Below, in pieces: positions 1-6,771 of a DNA stretch of 6,771 nucleotides (the first letter of the stretch is position 1; each line of letters starts with the position of its first letter). The translations under genes and the position numbers were made by a program. The notes under the pieces were generated by a model. That model was not told the DNA's origin and did not search any database. It saw nothing but the letters and a program-made list of their open reading frames with translations. Source of the DNA: Pseudomonadota bacterium (lineage in GTDB: Bacteria; Myxococcota_A; Polyangia; Polyangiales; Polyangiaceae); the NCBI GenBank assembly GCA_003242355.1, contig QGUH01000195.1:1-6771 (forward strand). Direction: 5' to 3'.

Positions 1-1479
<1,479 letters not shown>

Positions 1480-1828
1480 GGCGAGGACACCGAGCAGGTC
1501 GCCCGATCCGGTCTCGTTTCGCACGCTGCCCTCCCGAAGAACGAATGGCGTTGCCTGCTCGCGCCGGCACGGTGCTCGGCGCTGCTCGTCACTGGAAGCA
1601 CGCGTCGTCGGTGGCGTTCCGTTGCGTTCGGCGCGGCTGACGTGCCGTGAATGCGGAGTGCGTCGTTCGGGCGGAAGTCCGTCTCGGTCTCGACCCTTCC
1701 CTCGGCGTCAGCCCGAAATCCCGGCCCGAGCCGTTGGGAAGTGTCGAGACCGAAGCGGTTAAGGAAGCAAAGTCGCGTGGACGCGCGCAGCGAGCGCAGA
1801 AGAGCGCTCGTGCGGCGACGAATTCGGT
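1480..1828. other. Convergent intergenic region without a recognisable gene
   Basis: Gap of 349 bp between the 3' ends of the sigma-54 activator and the PglZ-like gene. Open frames crossing it are Arg/Ser-rich and look like out-of-frame products of GC-rich DNA. The only strong structure is the inverted repeat at 1684-1753. No T-tract follows either arm on either strand, so a classical intrinsic terminator is not evident. Confidence 0.6.
1684..1753. repeat. Inverted repeat, 18-bp arms with one mismatch
   Basis: The left arm at 1684-1701 (TCGGTCTCGACCCTTCCC) matches the reverse complement of 1736-1753 at 17 of 18 positions, with a 34-nt loop. The loop has a further short CGGC/GCCG pairing (1703-1706 with 1730-1733), and a separate TTCGGGC/GCCCGAA pair (1666-1672 with 1711-1717) could compete with the main stem. 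It lies between two convergent genes, so RNA from both strands would form a long hairpin that could help termination or protect 3' ends. Neither side has a U-tract. It could also be a dispersed palindromic repeat or a protein-binding site. Confidence 0.7.
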
Positions 1829-4078
1829 TCAGTGCACGCCGCCCGCGAGCCAGGCGAACGCGGGCACGAGGACCTCTTCGGGGCTCGAGCCGCCTTGGCG
1901 CGCTGCCGCGGTGCCGCCGTCGTGCGGGTCGAGGACGAAGCCATGGTCGCCGAAGGCGAAGAGCAACGTGCGGGGGGCCTTTTTGCCCAAGGGGTCGGCG
2001 AGGGCGGACCCGGCTTCGTCCGCCAGCGCATCGAGCCGTTCGGTGACGCTCGGGCCCGGCTCCGAGAGCCGCGCTTCGATGACGTCGAGCTTGAGCAAAT
2101 CGCGGGGTCCCGTCTTGATGCGACGGGGAGTGCTCGCGGCGCGACCGCGCGCCACGAACGTATCGACCTCGCGATCGCCCGAGGACTCGGCGAGGCCGGC
2201 GGGCCCCCGTCCGATGAGATCGATCTGGACCGCCGTCGTGCTCGGCAGCGCCGACCAGAGCAGGAGCCGCTCGGCGAGCACGGCCCCGTGATTCACGAGC
2301 GCGCGCACGCGCTGCTCGATGCGCAGGCCGAGATCGAAACGCATGGCATCGACGAGCACGAGCTGCACCGAGCGGGCCCCGTGGAGGCGCGCGATGCGCT
2401 GCGCGAGGTCGGGCGCATCGAGCACCATCGTCGGGCGCTTGCCGCGCACGCGCAGCGCCTCGAACGCCTCGCGGTAGCTCTGCGCGAAGCTCTTCGACCA
2501 GCCGCCGAGCACCTCGGCCGCTCGCCCTTCGGCGATGCCTTCGGCGACCGCGTGGGCGAGTGGGACGTAGCTCGTCACGAACGTGCGCTCGATCACCGCG
2601 AGCGGCTTCGGGCCGCGCGTGCCCTCGAGCTCGCGCATCCACGTGGTCCACGTGGCGGCGGCTTCTGGAAACAGCGGTGGGATCTCGAGGCGCGGCTTCG
2701 GCTCGGGTGTAGCCGGCCGTTGCGGGGCGTCCTGGGCGGGCTCGGGCTTCGCCTCGAGCCGCACCGCGGGCGCGTCGGGAGTCACGTCCGGCGCGCTTTG
2801 CGGCAATTTTGCGAGCGAGTCTTCCGAAGGCGGCGCCTCTGCCGCTTCGGCGTCGGTGTGGTCGTGCTCGCTCGGGCACTCCACGGCCGCTTCGAGAGGC
2901 GAGCTTGCCGCGTCTTCGCCGTTGCAAAGAGGAAGGGACTGCGCACGGATGAGCGGGCGCGTCTCTTCGTCGTCCGAGACTCCGAAGGCTTCCTCGTCGA
3001 GCCCCCGCACGACGGCGGGGGCAGTGGTGGTGCGCGGCGCCTCGGTGACGGGAAGCGAGAGCAGCGGCGTCGGCACGTCGTCATCGCTCGCCTCGACGCT
3101 CGCGTGGGTCTCGTCGCGCGCTTCGATGCTCGCGTCGCTTGCTCCCACGCTCGCGCGGTTTTCGCCGCGCGCCTCGTCGTCGCGCGTCTCGATACCTGCT
3201 TCCACGCTCGCGTAGGTCTCGTCGGGCGCCTGGAGGCTCGCGTCGTTTGCTTCCGCGCTCGCGCTCGGAACTTCGCTTGCCCCCACGCTCGCGTTGCTCG
3301 TCTCGACGCTCGCGTCGCTCGCCTCGATGCTCACACTGGCTGCGTCGCTCGCGTCCACCTTCGCACTGCGCGCGTCGCTCGCCTCGACGCGCGCACTGCT
3401 CGCGGTCCTCAGCGCGACGGTCTCTTCGTCCTCGTCGTCGCCGTCGGGAAGCGGTAGCCCGAACGCCAGAGCTCCATCGTGCTCGATGACGGCGGGCGTC
3501 GGTTCGGAGAGCTCCATGGCCCCAGTGCTCTCGGCGACCTCGGGAGCGACGGCGGGCGGCGGAGCGGGCGTTTCGGTAGGGGGCTCCGGTTCGCGCAACA
3601 ACGACGCGAACGGCTCGGGCGGTCCGTACACCTTGAGCTTCTGGTTCGCGACGTCGATGAGGAGCCGGATGGGGCGCGAGCGGGCGGCGTCGACCCAGAA
3701 CCGGAGCACCGCGCCGTCCTCGGCGTCGAGCATTCCCCCGAGGGTCGCGATGCCTTCGAGCGACGGGAGCGCGATCGTGATCCCGCGCAGCTCGAGCAAC
3801 CGCGATCGGTACAGCTGATCGCTGAGCGCCGCGTCGAGCGAAGCGGCCGCACCGATTCCCGGCGGGCACGCGCCGCGTCGGGCGAGCGCCTCTTCCACGG
3901 CCTCCTCGAGCAGCAGCGCGAGACGTCCTCGAAACGCGGGTCCGGGAGCAGGGATCGTCACGGGCAGCAAGCTCCGCGCCTCGGCGCGCGCGAGCTCCGC
4001 GGGAATGTCCAGGGGATCGAGGAAGATGGCGGCTCCCTCGAACGACGTGGGCAGGTTTTCGGCTAGGCCCCAGCTCAT
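1829..4078 (-). CDS. PglZ-like (alkaline phosphatase superfamily) domain protein with repeat-rich acidic linker
   Basis: Protein of 749 residues in three parts. Residues 1-165 form an alpha/beta region I do not recognise. Residues about 166-480 are a Pro/Ala/Glu/Asp-rich, probably disordered linker with a degenerate repeat at 231-335. Residues about 485-749 look like a PglZ-type domain. Supporting motifs are LVLVDAMRFD (D577, first metal-ligand position), ALPSTT (T614/T615, nucleophile region), FAFGDHGF (D711, H712), and QGGSSPEEVLVP near the C terminus. PglZ proteins usually have His-Gly-Gly in the last motif, but here it is Gln728-Gly-Gly, so one metal ligand may be missing. PglZ domains occur in BREX phage defence and fused to the response regulator PorX; no BREX partner gene is visible here. 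The ATG at 4078 is the first good start, with only a weak ribosome-binding site. It is divergent from the 6S RNA gene. A hydrolase acting on a phosphodiester or nucleotide is possible, but the substrate is unknown. Confidence 0.8.
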   Translation of the reverse strand: MSWGLAENLPTSFEGAAIFLDPLDIPAELARAEARSLLPVTIPAPGPAFRGRLALLLEEAVEEALARRGACPPGIGAAASLDAALSDQLYRSRLLELRGITIALPSLEGIATLGGMLDAEDGAVLRFWVDAARSRPIRLLIDVANQKLKVYGPPEPFASLLREPEPPTETPAPPPAVAPEVAESTGAMELSEPTPAVIEHDGALAFGLPLPDGDDEDEETVALRTASSARVEASDARSAKVDASDAASVSIEASDASVETSNASVGASEVPSASAEANDASLQAPDETYASVEAGIETRDDEARGENRASVGASDASIEARDETHASVEASDDDVPTPLLSLPVTEAPRTTTAPAVVRGLDEEAFGVSDDEETRPLIRAQSLPLCNGEDAASSPLEAAVECPSEHDHTDAEAAEAPPSEDSLAKLPQSAPDVTPDAPAVRLEAKPEPAQDAPQRPATPEPKPRLEIPPLFPEAAATWTTWMRELEGTRGPKPLAVIERTFVTSYVPLAHAVAEGIAEGRAAEVLGGWSKSFAQSYREAFEALRVRGKRPTMVLDAPDLAQRIARLHGARSVQLVLVDAMRFDLGLRIEQRVRALVNHGAVLAERLLLWSALPSTTAVQIDLIGRGPAGLAESSGDREVDTFVARGRAASTPRRIKTGPRDLLKLDVIEARLSEPGPSVTERLDALADEAGSALADPLGKKAPRTLLFAFGDHGFVLDPHDGGTAAARQGGSSPEEVLVPAFAWLAGGVH
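3075..3397 (-). repeat. Degenerate in-frame repeat encoding VEASDAS-like units
   Basis: Inside the linker of the PglZ-like protein (residues about 231-335), roughly eleven diverged copies of a 7-10-residue unit with core [VI]-[EDG]-A-[SR]-D-A-S can be read, for example VEASDAR, VDASDAA, IEASDAS, VETSNAS, VGASDAS and VEASD. On the plus strand this appears as recurring CGCTCGCCTCGACGCTCGCG-like DNA. The unit is acidic and Ser/Ala-rich, which suggests an extended spacer produced by slippage or recombination of a minisatellite. Confidence 0.8.
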
Positions 4079-4137
4079 GCGGGGAAGCTCGCCGATCGCT
4101 CGGTGATTTCCCAGTTTTCGACGGATCGCGCACCGCG

Positions 4138-4176
4138 TGACGGCCGAGGGCCGGCATTGACGGCCGAAGGGGCCGG
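4138..4176 (+). promoter_or_regulatory. Tandem operator-like repeats over the 6S promoter
   Basis: TGACGGCCGAGGGCCGG at 4138-4154 is repeated as TGACGGCCGAAGGGGCCGG at 4158-4176, offset by exactly 20 bp (about two helical turns). Each copy contains a CGGCC...GGCCG dyad (4141-4153 and 4161-4175). The second copy starts at the -35 box and fills most of the spacer. Same-face spacing plus dyad symmetry suggests a pair of sites for a dimeric regulator. Chance similarity in GC-rich DNA or a simple local duplication cannot be excluded. Confidence 0.45.
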
Positions 4177-4185
4177 AAATAAGAT
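4157..4185 (+). promoter_or_regulatory. Sigma-70-type promoter for the 6S RNA gene
   Basis: TTGACG at 4157-4162 and TAAGAT at 4180-4185 are separated by 17 bp. They match 5 of 6 bases of the -35 consensus and 4 of 6 of the -10 consensus. The predicted +1 at about 4191-4193 coincides with the first paired base of the folded RNA at 4193. This agreement between independent signals is the main support. Confidence 0.7.
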
Positions 4186-4191
4186 CGGAAT

Positions 4192-4391
4192 GGCTCCCTC
4201 TGCAGAGTACGGGAGGCCGTAGTAACGAATCCCTGACAGCAACCGACCCGGGAGGCGACTCCGCGGCGGAGCGCTAGGCCCGGAACCACTCACCGGGAAG
4301 CCGGAAACCGCGGCTCCAAGAGCCTCCCACCTAGCAAGGCTAGGGGTTCGGGCTACGCGTAGGTTCCTCGCGGCTCAGGCGGTACGGAGCT
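4192..4391 (+). ncRNA. ssrS: 6S RNA (RNA polymerase-binding regulatory RNA)
   Basis: 6S RNA mimics an open promoter, binds sigma-70 RNA polymerase holoenzyme and lowers transcription, typically in stationary phase. I identify it from fold, size and short motifs. The 200-nt stretch folds end to end as an interrupted rod. Closing pairs are 4193-4197/4386-4390, 4200-4203/4379-4382, 4205-4208/4373-4376 and 4213-4216/4366-4369. A long helix follows (4218-4223/4352-4357, then ten unbroken pairs 4226-4235/4341-4350). Next is a central bubble (4236-4249 opposite 4329-4340) and an apical stem (4250-4256/4322-4328, 4268-4272/4313-4317, hairpins at 4279-4297 and 4299-4315). The 3' bubble strand carries a small hairpin, 4330-4344, as in 6S. 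Short stretches resemble known 6S RNAs as I recall them: TCCCTGA at 4230-4236, CTCCGCGG at 4259-4266, GAAGCC at 4297-4302, and CACCT followed later by GGGTTC. A promoter lies just upstream and a terminator just downstream. The usual neighbours zapA and the 5-formyltetrahydrofolate cyclo-ligase gene are absent. Exact ends are uncertain by a few bases. Confidence 0.82.
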
Positions 4392-4393
4392 TT

Positions 4394-4430
4394 GGATGGG
4401 CTGGCGGCAGTCGGCCCATCCGCCTATTTT
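4394..4430 (+). terminator. Intrinsic terminator of the 6S RNA gene
   Basis: GGATGGGCTG (4394-4403) pairs with CGGCCCATCC (4412-4421) as a 10-bp stem with one G-T pair and an 8-nt loop. It is followed by GCC and TATTTT (4425-4430). This is the only stem plus T-tract signal I found in the window. It lies two bases after the 3' end of the RNA rod and makes any protein start at TTG 4392 unlikely. Confidence 0.75.
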
Positions 4431-4562
4431 GCGCCAGCTCGCGTCTTTTCGCGTCGGCTCCGCGGGGTGTTGGAGCGACATCGGACACCGGACCGGCCCC
4501 GCCGGGCGGTGAAACATCAGAGACTTCCGTCGTGGCGGGGGCTGGATTACCGTCTCGCGGAA

Positions 4563-5366
4563 ATGAGCGCTGTCAAGGAAGGGCTCATCCACCGACGTGC
4601 ACGGAGGCTTGGCCTCGTTCCCGTCGTCGGCTGGATTGCGGCTTTGGTTCTCACGGCAAGCCCGGCGGAGGCCGCCAAGGTGCGGGGACGGCTCGAGGGC
4701 TTCCGCCTGCTCGAAAATCCCGTTTGGGCCGAGGCAAAGAACCCCGAACGGCAGGGCTACTCGTTCCGTGAGCCGGTGCCCACCGTGCGCGCCGAGTTTC
4801 GCCGGCCGTATCCCCACATTCCGAAAGAGGTGTGTGTGGCCGTGCTGGCGTCGACGCCGCAGCCGGCCAAAAGCTCCGCCATCCTGGTGCGCGTGGGCGG
4901 CGGTCGGACGACGCCGGTGACCCTCGTGACCACGCCCGGGACGAAGCTCGTGTTTCAGAACACCGACCCGTTCAAGCACCGCCTCTACGCGGTCGGGCTG
5001 AAGACGTTCACCCCGAGCGACACCGGTCGTGGTGCGACGCGCGAGTGGACCGTGCCCGAGGCCGGCGTGTACGAGATTCGCGACGAGGCCGCGCCGAGCT
5101 TGCGCATGTGGGTGATCGCCGATCCCATGGTTGCCGGTATCGCCTATCCCTCGATGAAGGGGGAGTTCGCGGTACCCGTCGATGAACCGGGCGAGTATCG
5201 GGTTCAGGCGTTCTTTGCGGGCAAGCGAGTCGGTCCCGAGGTGCCGGTGGTGATCAAGGGCCCGGACGTGGACATCTCGCGGGCTCCGCTGAAGCTCGTG
5301 GACGAAAAGGCGGCGGCCAAGGCCGCCAAGGACGACGCCGAGGGCGGGGGCGATTCGGCCAAGTGA
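4563..5366 (+). CDS. Exported cupredoxin-fold protein lacking most copper ligands
   Basis: Predicted 267-residue secreted protein. The ATG at 4563 gives a clear signal peptide: a basic stretch (HRRARR), a hydrophobic core (LGLVPVVGWIAALVL), and an Ala-Glu-Ala-Ala cleavage site near residues 35-38. Residues about 105-190 resemble the cupredoxin-like domain of methylamine-utilisation/plastocyanin-type proteins: LVFQNTDPFKHRLYAV, then VPEAGVYEIR and a W-V-containing strand. In copper-binding relatives the later motif is Cys-x-x-His-Pro-x-Met; here the aligned segment is DEAAPSLRMWV, with Asp174, Ala177 and Leu180 at the ligand positions. Only His139 remains. Residues about 203-236 look like a beta-sandwich segment (FAVPVDEPGEYRVQAFFAG) as in carboxypeptidase-regulatory-like domains, followed by a charged Lys/Ala/Asp tail. 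The ribosome-binding site is weak. The frame could extend upstream to TTG 4392, but that start lies in the terminator. Probably co-transcribed with the sensor gene 80 bp downstream. Role unknown, perhaps structural or protein-protein binding in the periplasm. Confidence 0.8.
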   Translation: MSAVKEGLIHRRARRLGLVPVVGWIAALVLTASPAEAAKVRGRLEGFRLLENPVWAEAKNPERQGYSFREPVPTVRAEFRRPYPHIPKEVCVAVLASTPQPAKSSAILVRVGGGRTTPVTLVTTPGTKLVFQNTDPFKHRLYAVGLKTFTPSDTGRGATREWTVPEAGVYEIRDEAAPSLRMWVIADPMVAGIAYPSMKGEFAVPVDEPGEYRVQAFFAGKRVGPEVPVVIKGPDVDISRAPLKLVDEKAAAKAAKDDAEGGGDSAK

Positions 5367-5446
5367 CGAGCCCGGTCGGGAGGATGCGCCCTCGGCGCGT
5401 CGTCCCCCGTCGCTCGGACACCGGCCACGGCAGTACGGATTGAGAG

Positions 5447-6771
5447 ATGCTGGCTACACGGTTCTGGACCATTTTCGTGGCCCTCCTGCTCGGGGTGGCC
5501 GTGTTCGTGTCGTTCCTGGCGACGAGCATGTACAACCGCGCCGGGGCGCGGGTGCTCGGCGAGGCGCTGTCCTCGGATAGCCAGTTCGTCTCTTGGTACC
5601 TGAAGGACGACGCGCGACAGCGTTCTGCGCGGCTGATCCAGTTCGCGCTCGACCCCGACGTCGCCAGGCTTCTGCAGCGGTCCAGCGAGGCGGAATCCAA
5701 GGTGCCGGAGGACGTGCGCAACCGCATGCTCGCGGCTTTGAAGAAGGTGAACGCGCGCATTCCCAAAGAGGGCGCGTTCGACGCCGTCTTCGCGGTCGAC
5801 CAGCACGGGCGCGTCGTCGCGCACCTCGGCTACGAGCAGGCGAGGGGCATGCAAGATTTCGAGCTCGGGGGCTATCCGGTGGTCGCCGATGCGTTGCGCG
5901 GCTACCTGCGGGACGACACGCTCGTGCTCGACCGCATCTACCGCGTCGTCGCGCGTCCCGTGGAGTACGACCTCACGCAGCCTCCGGCGGGCGCCATCGT
6001 CGGCGCGCGCATCGTCGACGACCGGTTCGCGCGCGAGATTTCGGCGCGCACCGGAGCGGCCGTGGCCTTCTACAGTCAGGGCCAGCGCGTGGCGTCGGCA
6101 GCGCCCGAGGGCTTCGATACGAGCCAGCTCGATCAGATCGTCGGCGATCTCGAGGATCTCGAGCGGGACGCCGAATACCAGGAAAAGGGGCGCAGCCGCA
6201 TTCGCACCATCGCGGACATGCTGAGCGTGCAGTACACGCGCCTGCAGGGTGAAGCGTGGCACCTCAGGACGGGATACGCCGTGGCGCGTCTCCCGTTCGG
6301 GGTGAGCGGTCCTTTCGACTTTTTCAGTCAGGCCGACGACAAGGACAAGGAACAGGCGAAGCTGTGGCTCGCCGTGTTGATCGCCCTCGTCGCCGCGGGC
6401 GCCGGCGTGGGCTTTTCGGTGCTCGAGCACACGCGGCCCCTGCTTGCGTTCCGTGCCGAGGTGGCGCGCTTCGCGAAGGGAGAGATCGATCAGCTCCAGC
6501 CCAGCAAATTCCGCGGCGCCTTCCGCCAGCTCGCGTCCGACCTCAACGACGGCGTGGACCACGCGCTCGCTCGGGGCGGGGGCCCGCGCCGCGGACCTGC
6601 CGACTTCAAGCAGGTGCTCGGAGACATCCCAGCGGAGCCGCAGATGAGCGCCTTCAGCCTCCCGGGTGACGGGGGATCTGCGGCGCCCATCTCCGCCGCG
6701 CAACCCGTTGCGGGGCCGCCGTCCTCGGCCGGCGCCCAGCGCAAGCTGCCGGCGGCCGAGGACGGCGGCCC
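5447..6771 (+). CDS. Membrane-bound Cache-like sensor with HAMP-like segment (3' partial)
   Basis: The frame is open from ATG 5447, which directly follows an in-frame TGA at 5441-5443, to the window edge (441 codons seen). An N-terminal membrane helix covers residues 6-25. A periplasmic region of about 280 residues follows, and a second membrane helix spans 307-327. A HAMP-like segment lies at 328-378 (P331, then AEVARFAKGEIDQL and a second amphipathic helix), followed by a Gly/Pro/Ala-rich tail. The periplasmic part has Cache/sCache-style features: FDAVFAVDQHGRVVAHLG from 111, GAIVGARIVDDRFAREIS at 182-199, and a TGAAVAFYSQGQRVAS strand pair at about 203-218. Such proteins sense small extracellular ligands and pass the signal through HAMP to a kinase, cyclase or methyl-accepting domain. 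No output domain is reached before the edge, so the output type is unknown. It lies 80 bp after the exported cupredoxin-like gene with no clear terminator between, so it is probably its operon partner. Confidence 0.88.
   Translation, partial: MLATRFWTIFVALLLGVAVFVSFLATSMYNRAGARVLGEALSSDSQFVSWYLKDDARQRSARLIQFALDPDVARLLQRSSEAESKVPEDVRNRMLAALKKVNARIPKEGAFDAVFAVDQHGRVVAHLGYEQARGMQDFELGGYPVVADALRGYLRDDTLVLDRIYRVVARPVEYDLTQPPAGAIVGARIVDDRFAREISARTGAAVAFYSQGQRVASAAPEGFDTSQLDQIVGDLEDLERDAEYQEKGRSRIRTIADMLSVQYTRLQGEAWHLRTGYAVARLPFGVSGPFDFFSQADDKDKEQAKLWLAVLIALVAAGAGVGFSVLEHTRPLLAFRAEVARFAKGEIDQLQPSKFRGAFRQLASDLNDGVDHALARGGGPRRGPADFKQVLGDIPAEPQMSAFSLPGDGGSAAPISAAQPVAGPPSSAGAQRKLPAAEDGG
6713..6771. repeat. 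Perfect 19-bp inverted repeat at the window edge
   Basis: 6713-6731 (GGGCCGCCGTCCTCGGCCG) is the exact reverse complement of 6753-6771, with a 21-nt loop. It lies within the disordered tail of the sensor gene, reads through in frame, and ends on the last base of the window. It may be a real hairpin in GC-rich coding sequence, or a fold-back artefact or break point if the window end is also a contig end. Confidence 0.8.

Noticed and set aside
1491..1561. CGAGCAGG/CCTGCTCG inverted repeat
   Set aside because: Only 8-bp arms with a 55-nt loop; easily expected by chance in GC-rich DNA.
1832..3457. Plus-strand 541-codon open frame opposite the PglZ-like gene
   Set aside because: Composition is Arg/Ala/His-rich with no domain motif, and it is a mirror of the minus-strand gene, which has clear family motifs. 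Long antisense frames are common in GC-rich DNA.
4226..4264. Similarity to the ydaO (c-di-AMP) riboswitch core (CGAATCC...CAGC.AACC)
   Set aside because: The upstream half of that riboswitch is absent and the whole region folds instead as a 6S-like rod with its own terminator before the next gene.
4075..4293. Minus-strand 72-codon frame whose stop overlaps the PglZ-like start (ATGA)
   Set aside because: The overlap looks like translational coupling, but the frame runs antisense through the 6S RNA and its promoter, and the peptide has no protein-like features.
4392..4562. N-terminal extension of the exported protein from TTG 4392
   Set aside because: It would begin inside an intrinsic terminator and place 57 unrelated residues before a normal signal peptide.
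5386..5398. GCGCC-CTC-GGCGC hairpin between the exported protein and sensor genes
   Set aside because: A 5-bp stem with no T-tract; too weak to call a terminator, so the operon reading is kept.
5204..6703. Minus-strand 499-codon open frame opposite the Cache-like sensor
   Set aside because: The plus-strand frame from 5447 has membrane helices and Cache/HAMP-like features; the antisense frame has none and looks like a codon-bias shadow.

Overview
The window is GC-rich and gene-dense, with a strong preference for G or C at third codon positions. Together with a GAF-AAA-Fis sigma-54 activator, long Ala/Pro/acidic linkers and a Cache-type membrane sensor, this suggests a myxobacterium or another Myxococcota (deltaproteobacterial) genome. 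That assignment is inferred from gene style; no marker gene is present. Both ends cut through genes.

Layout. (1) Positions 1-1479, plus strand: 3' part of a sigma-54-dependent enhancer-binding regulator (GAF, AAA+, Fis-type HTH); its true start lies upstream of the window. (2) 1480-1828: convergent intergenic gap without a convincing gene, holding an 18-bp-arm inverted repeat at 1684-1753. (3) 4078-1829, minus strand: a 749-residue protein with an N-terminal alpha/beta part, a long acidic linker carrying a degenerate 'VEASDAS' repeat, and a C-terminal PglZ-like (alkaline-phosphatase-superfamily) domain. (4) 4079-4562: divergent region containing what I read as a 6S RNA gene (ssrS, about 4192-4391, plus strand), with its own sigma-70-type promoter (4157-4185), tandem operator-like repeats over the -35 region, and an intrinsic terminator (4394-4430). 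(5) 4563-5366, plus strand: an exported protein with a cupredoxin-like fold that has lost most copper ligands. (6) 5447 to the window end, plus strand: a membrane-anchored Cache-like sensor with a HAMP-like segment and a disordered tail, truncated by the edge.

How the parts relate. Genes 5 and 6 are 80 bp apart on the same strand and probably form an operon for an envelope or periplasmic sensing function. The 6S RNA is a separate transcription unit: the promoter's spacing puts +1 exactly at the 5' end of the folded rod, and the terminator sits directly after its 3' end. This also argues that the exported protein starts at ATG 4563 and not at an upstream TTG inside the terminator. The PglZ-like gene shows no phage-defence (BREX) partner here and may have another role. 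Nothing in the window alone proves a new multi-gene system. The most notable items are the 6S gene with its regulatory surroundings, the altered PglZ-like active site, and the copper-site-less cupredoxin next to a Cache sensor.
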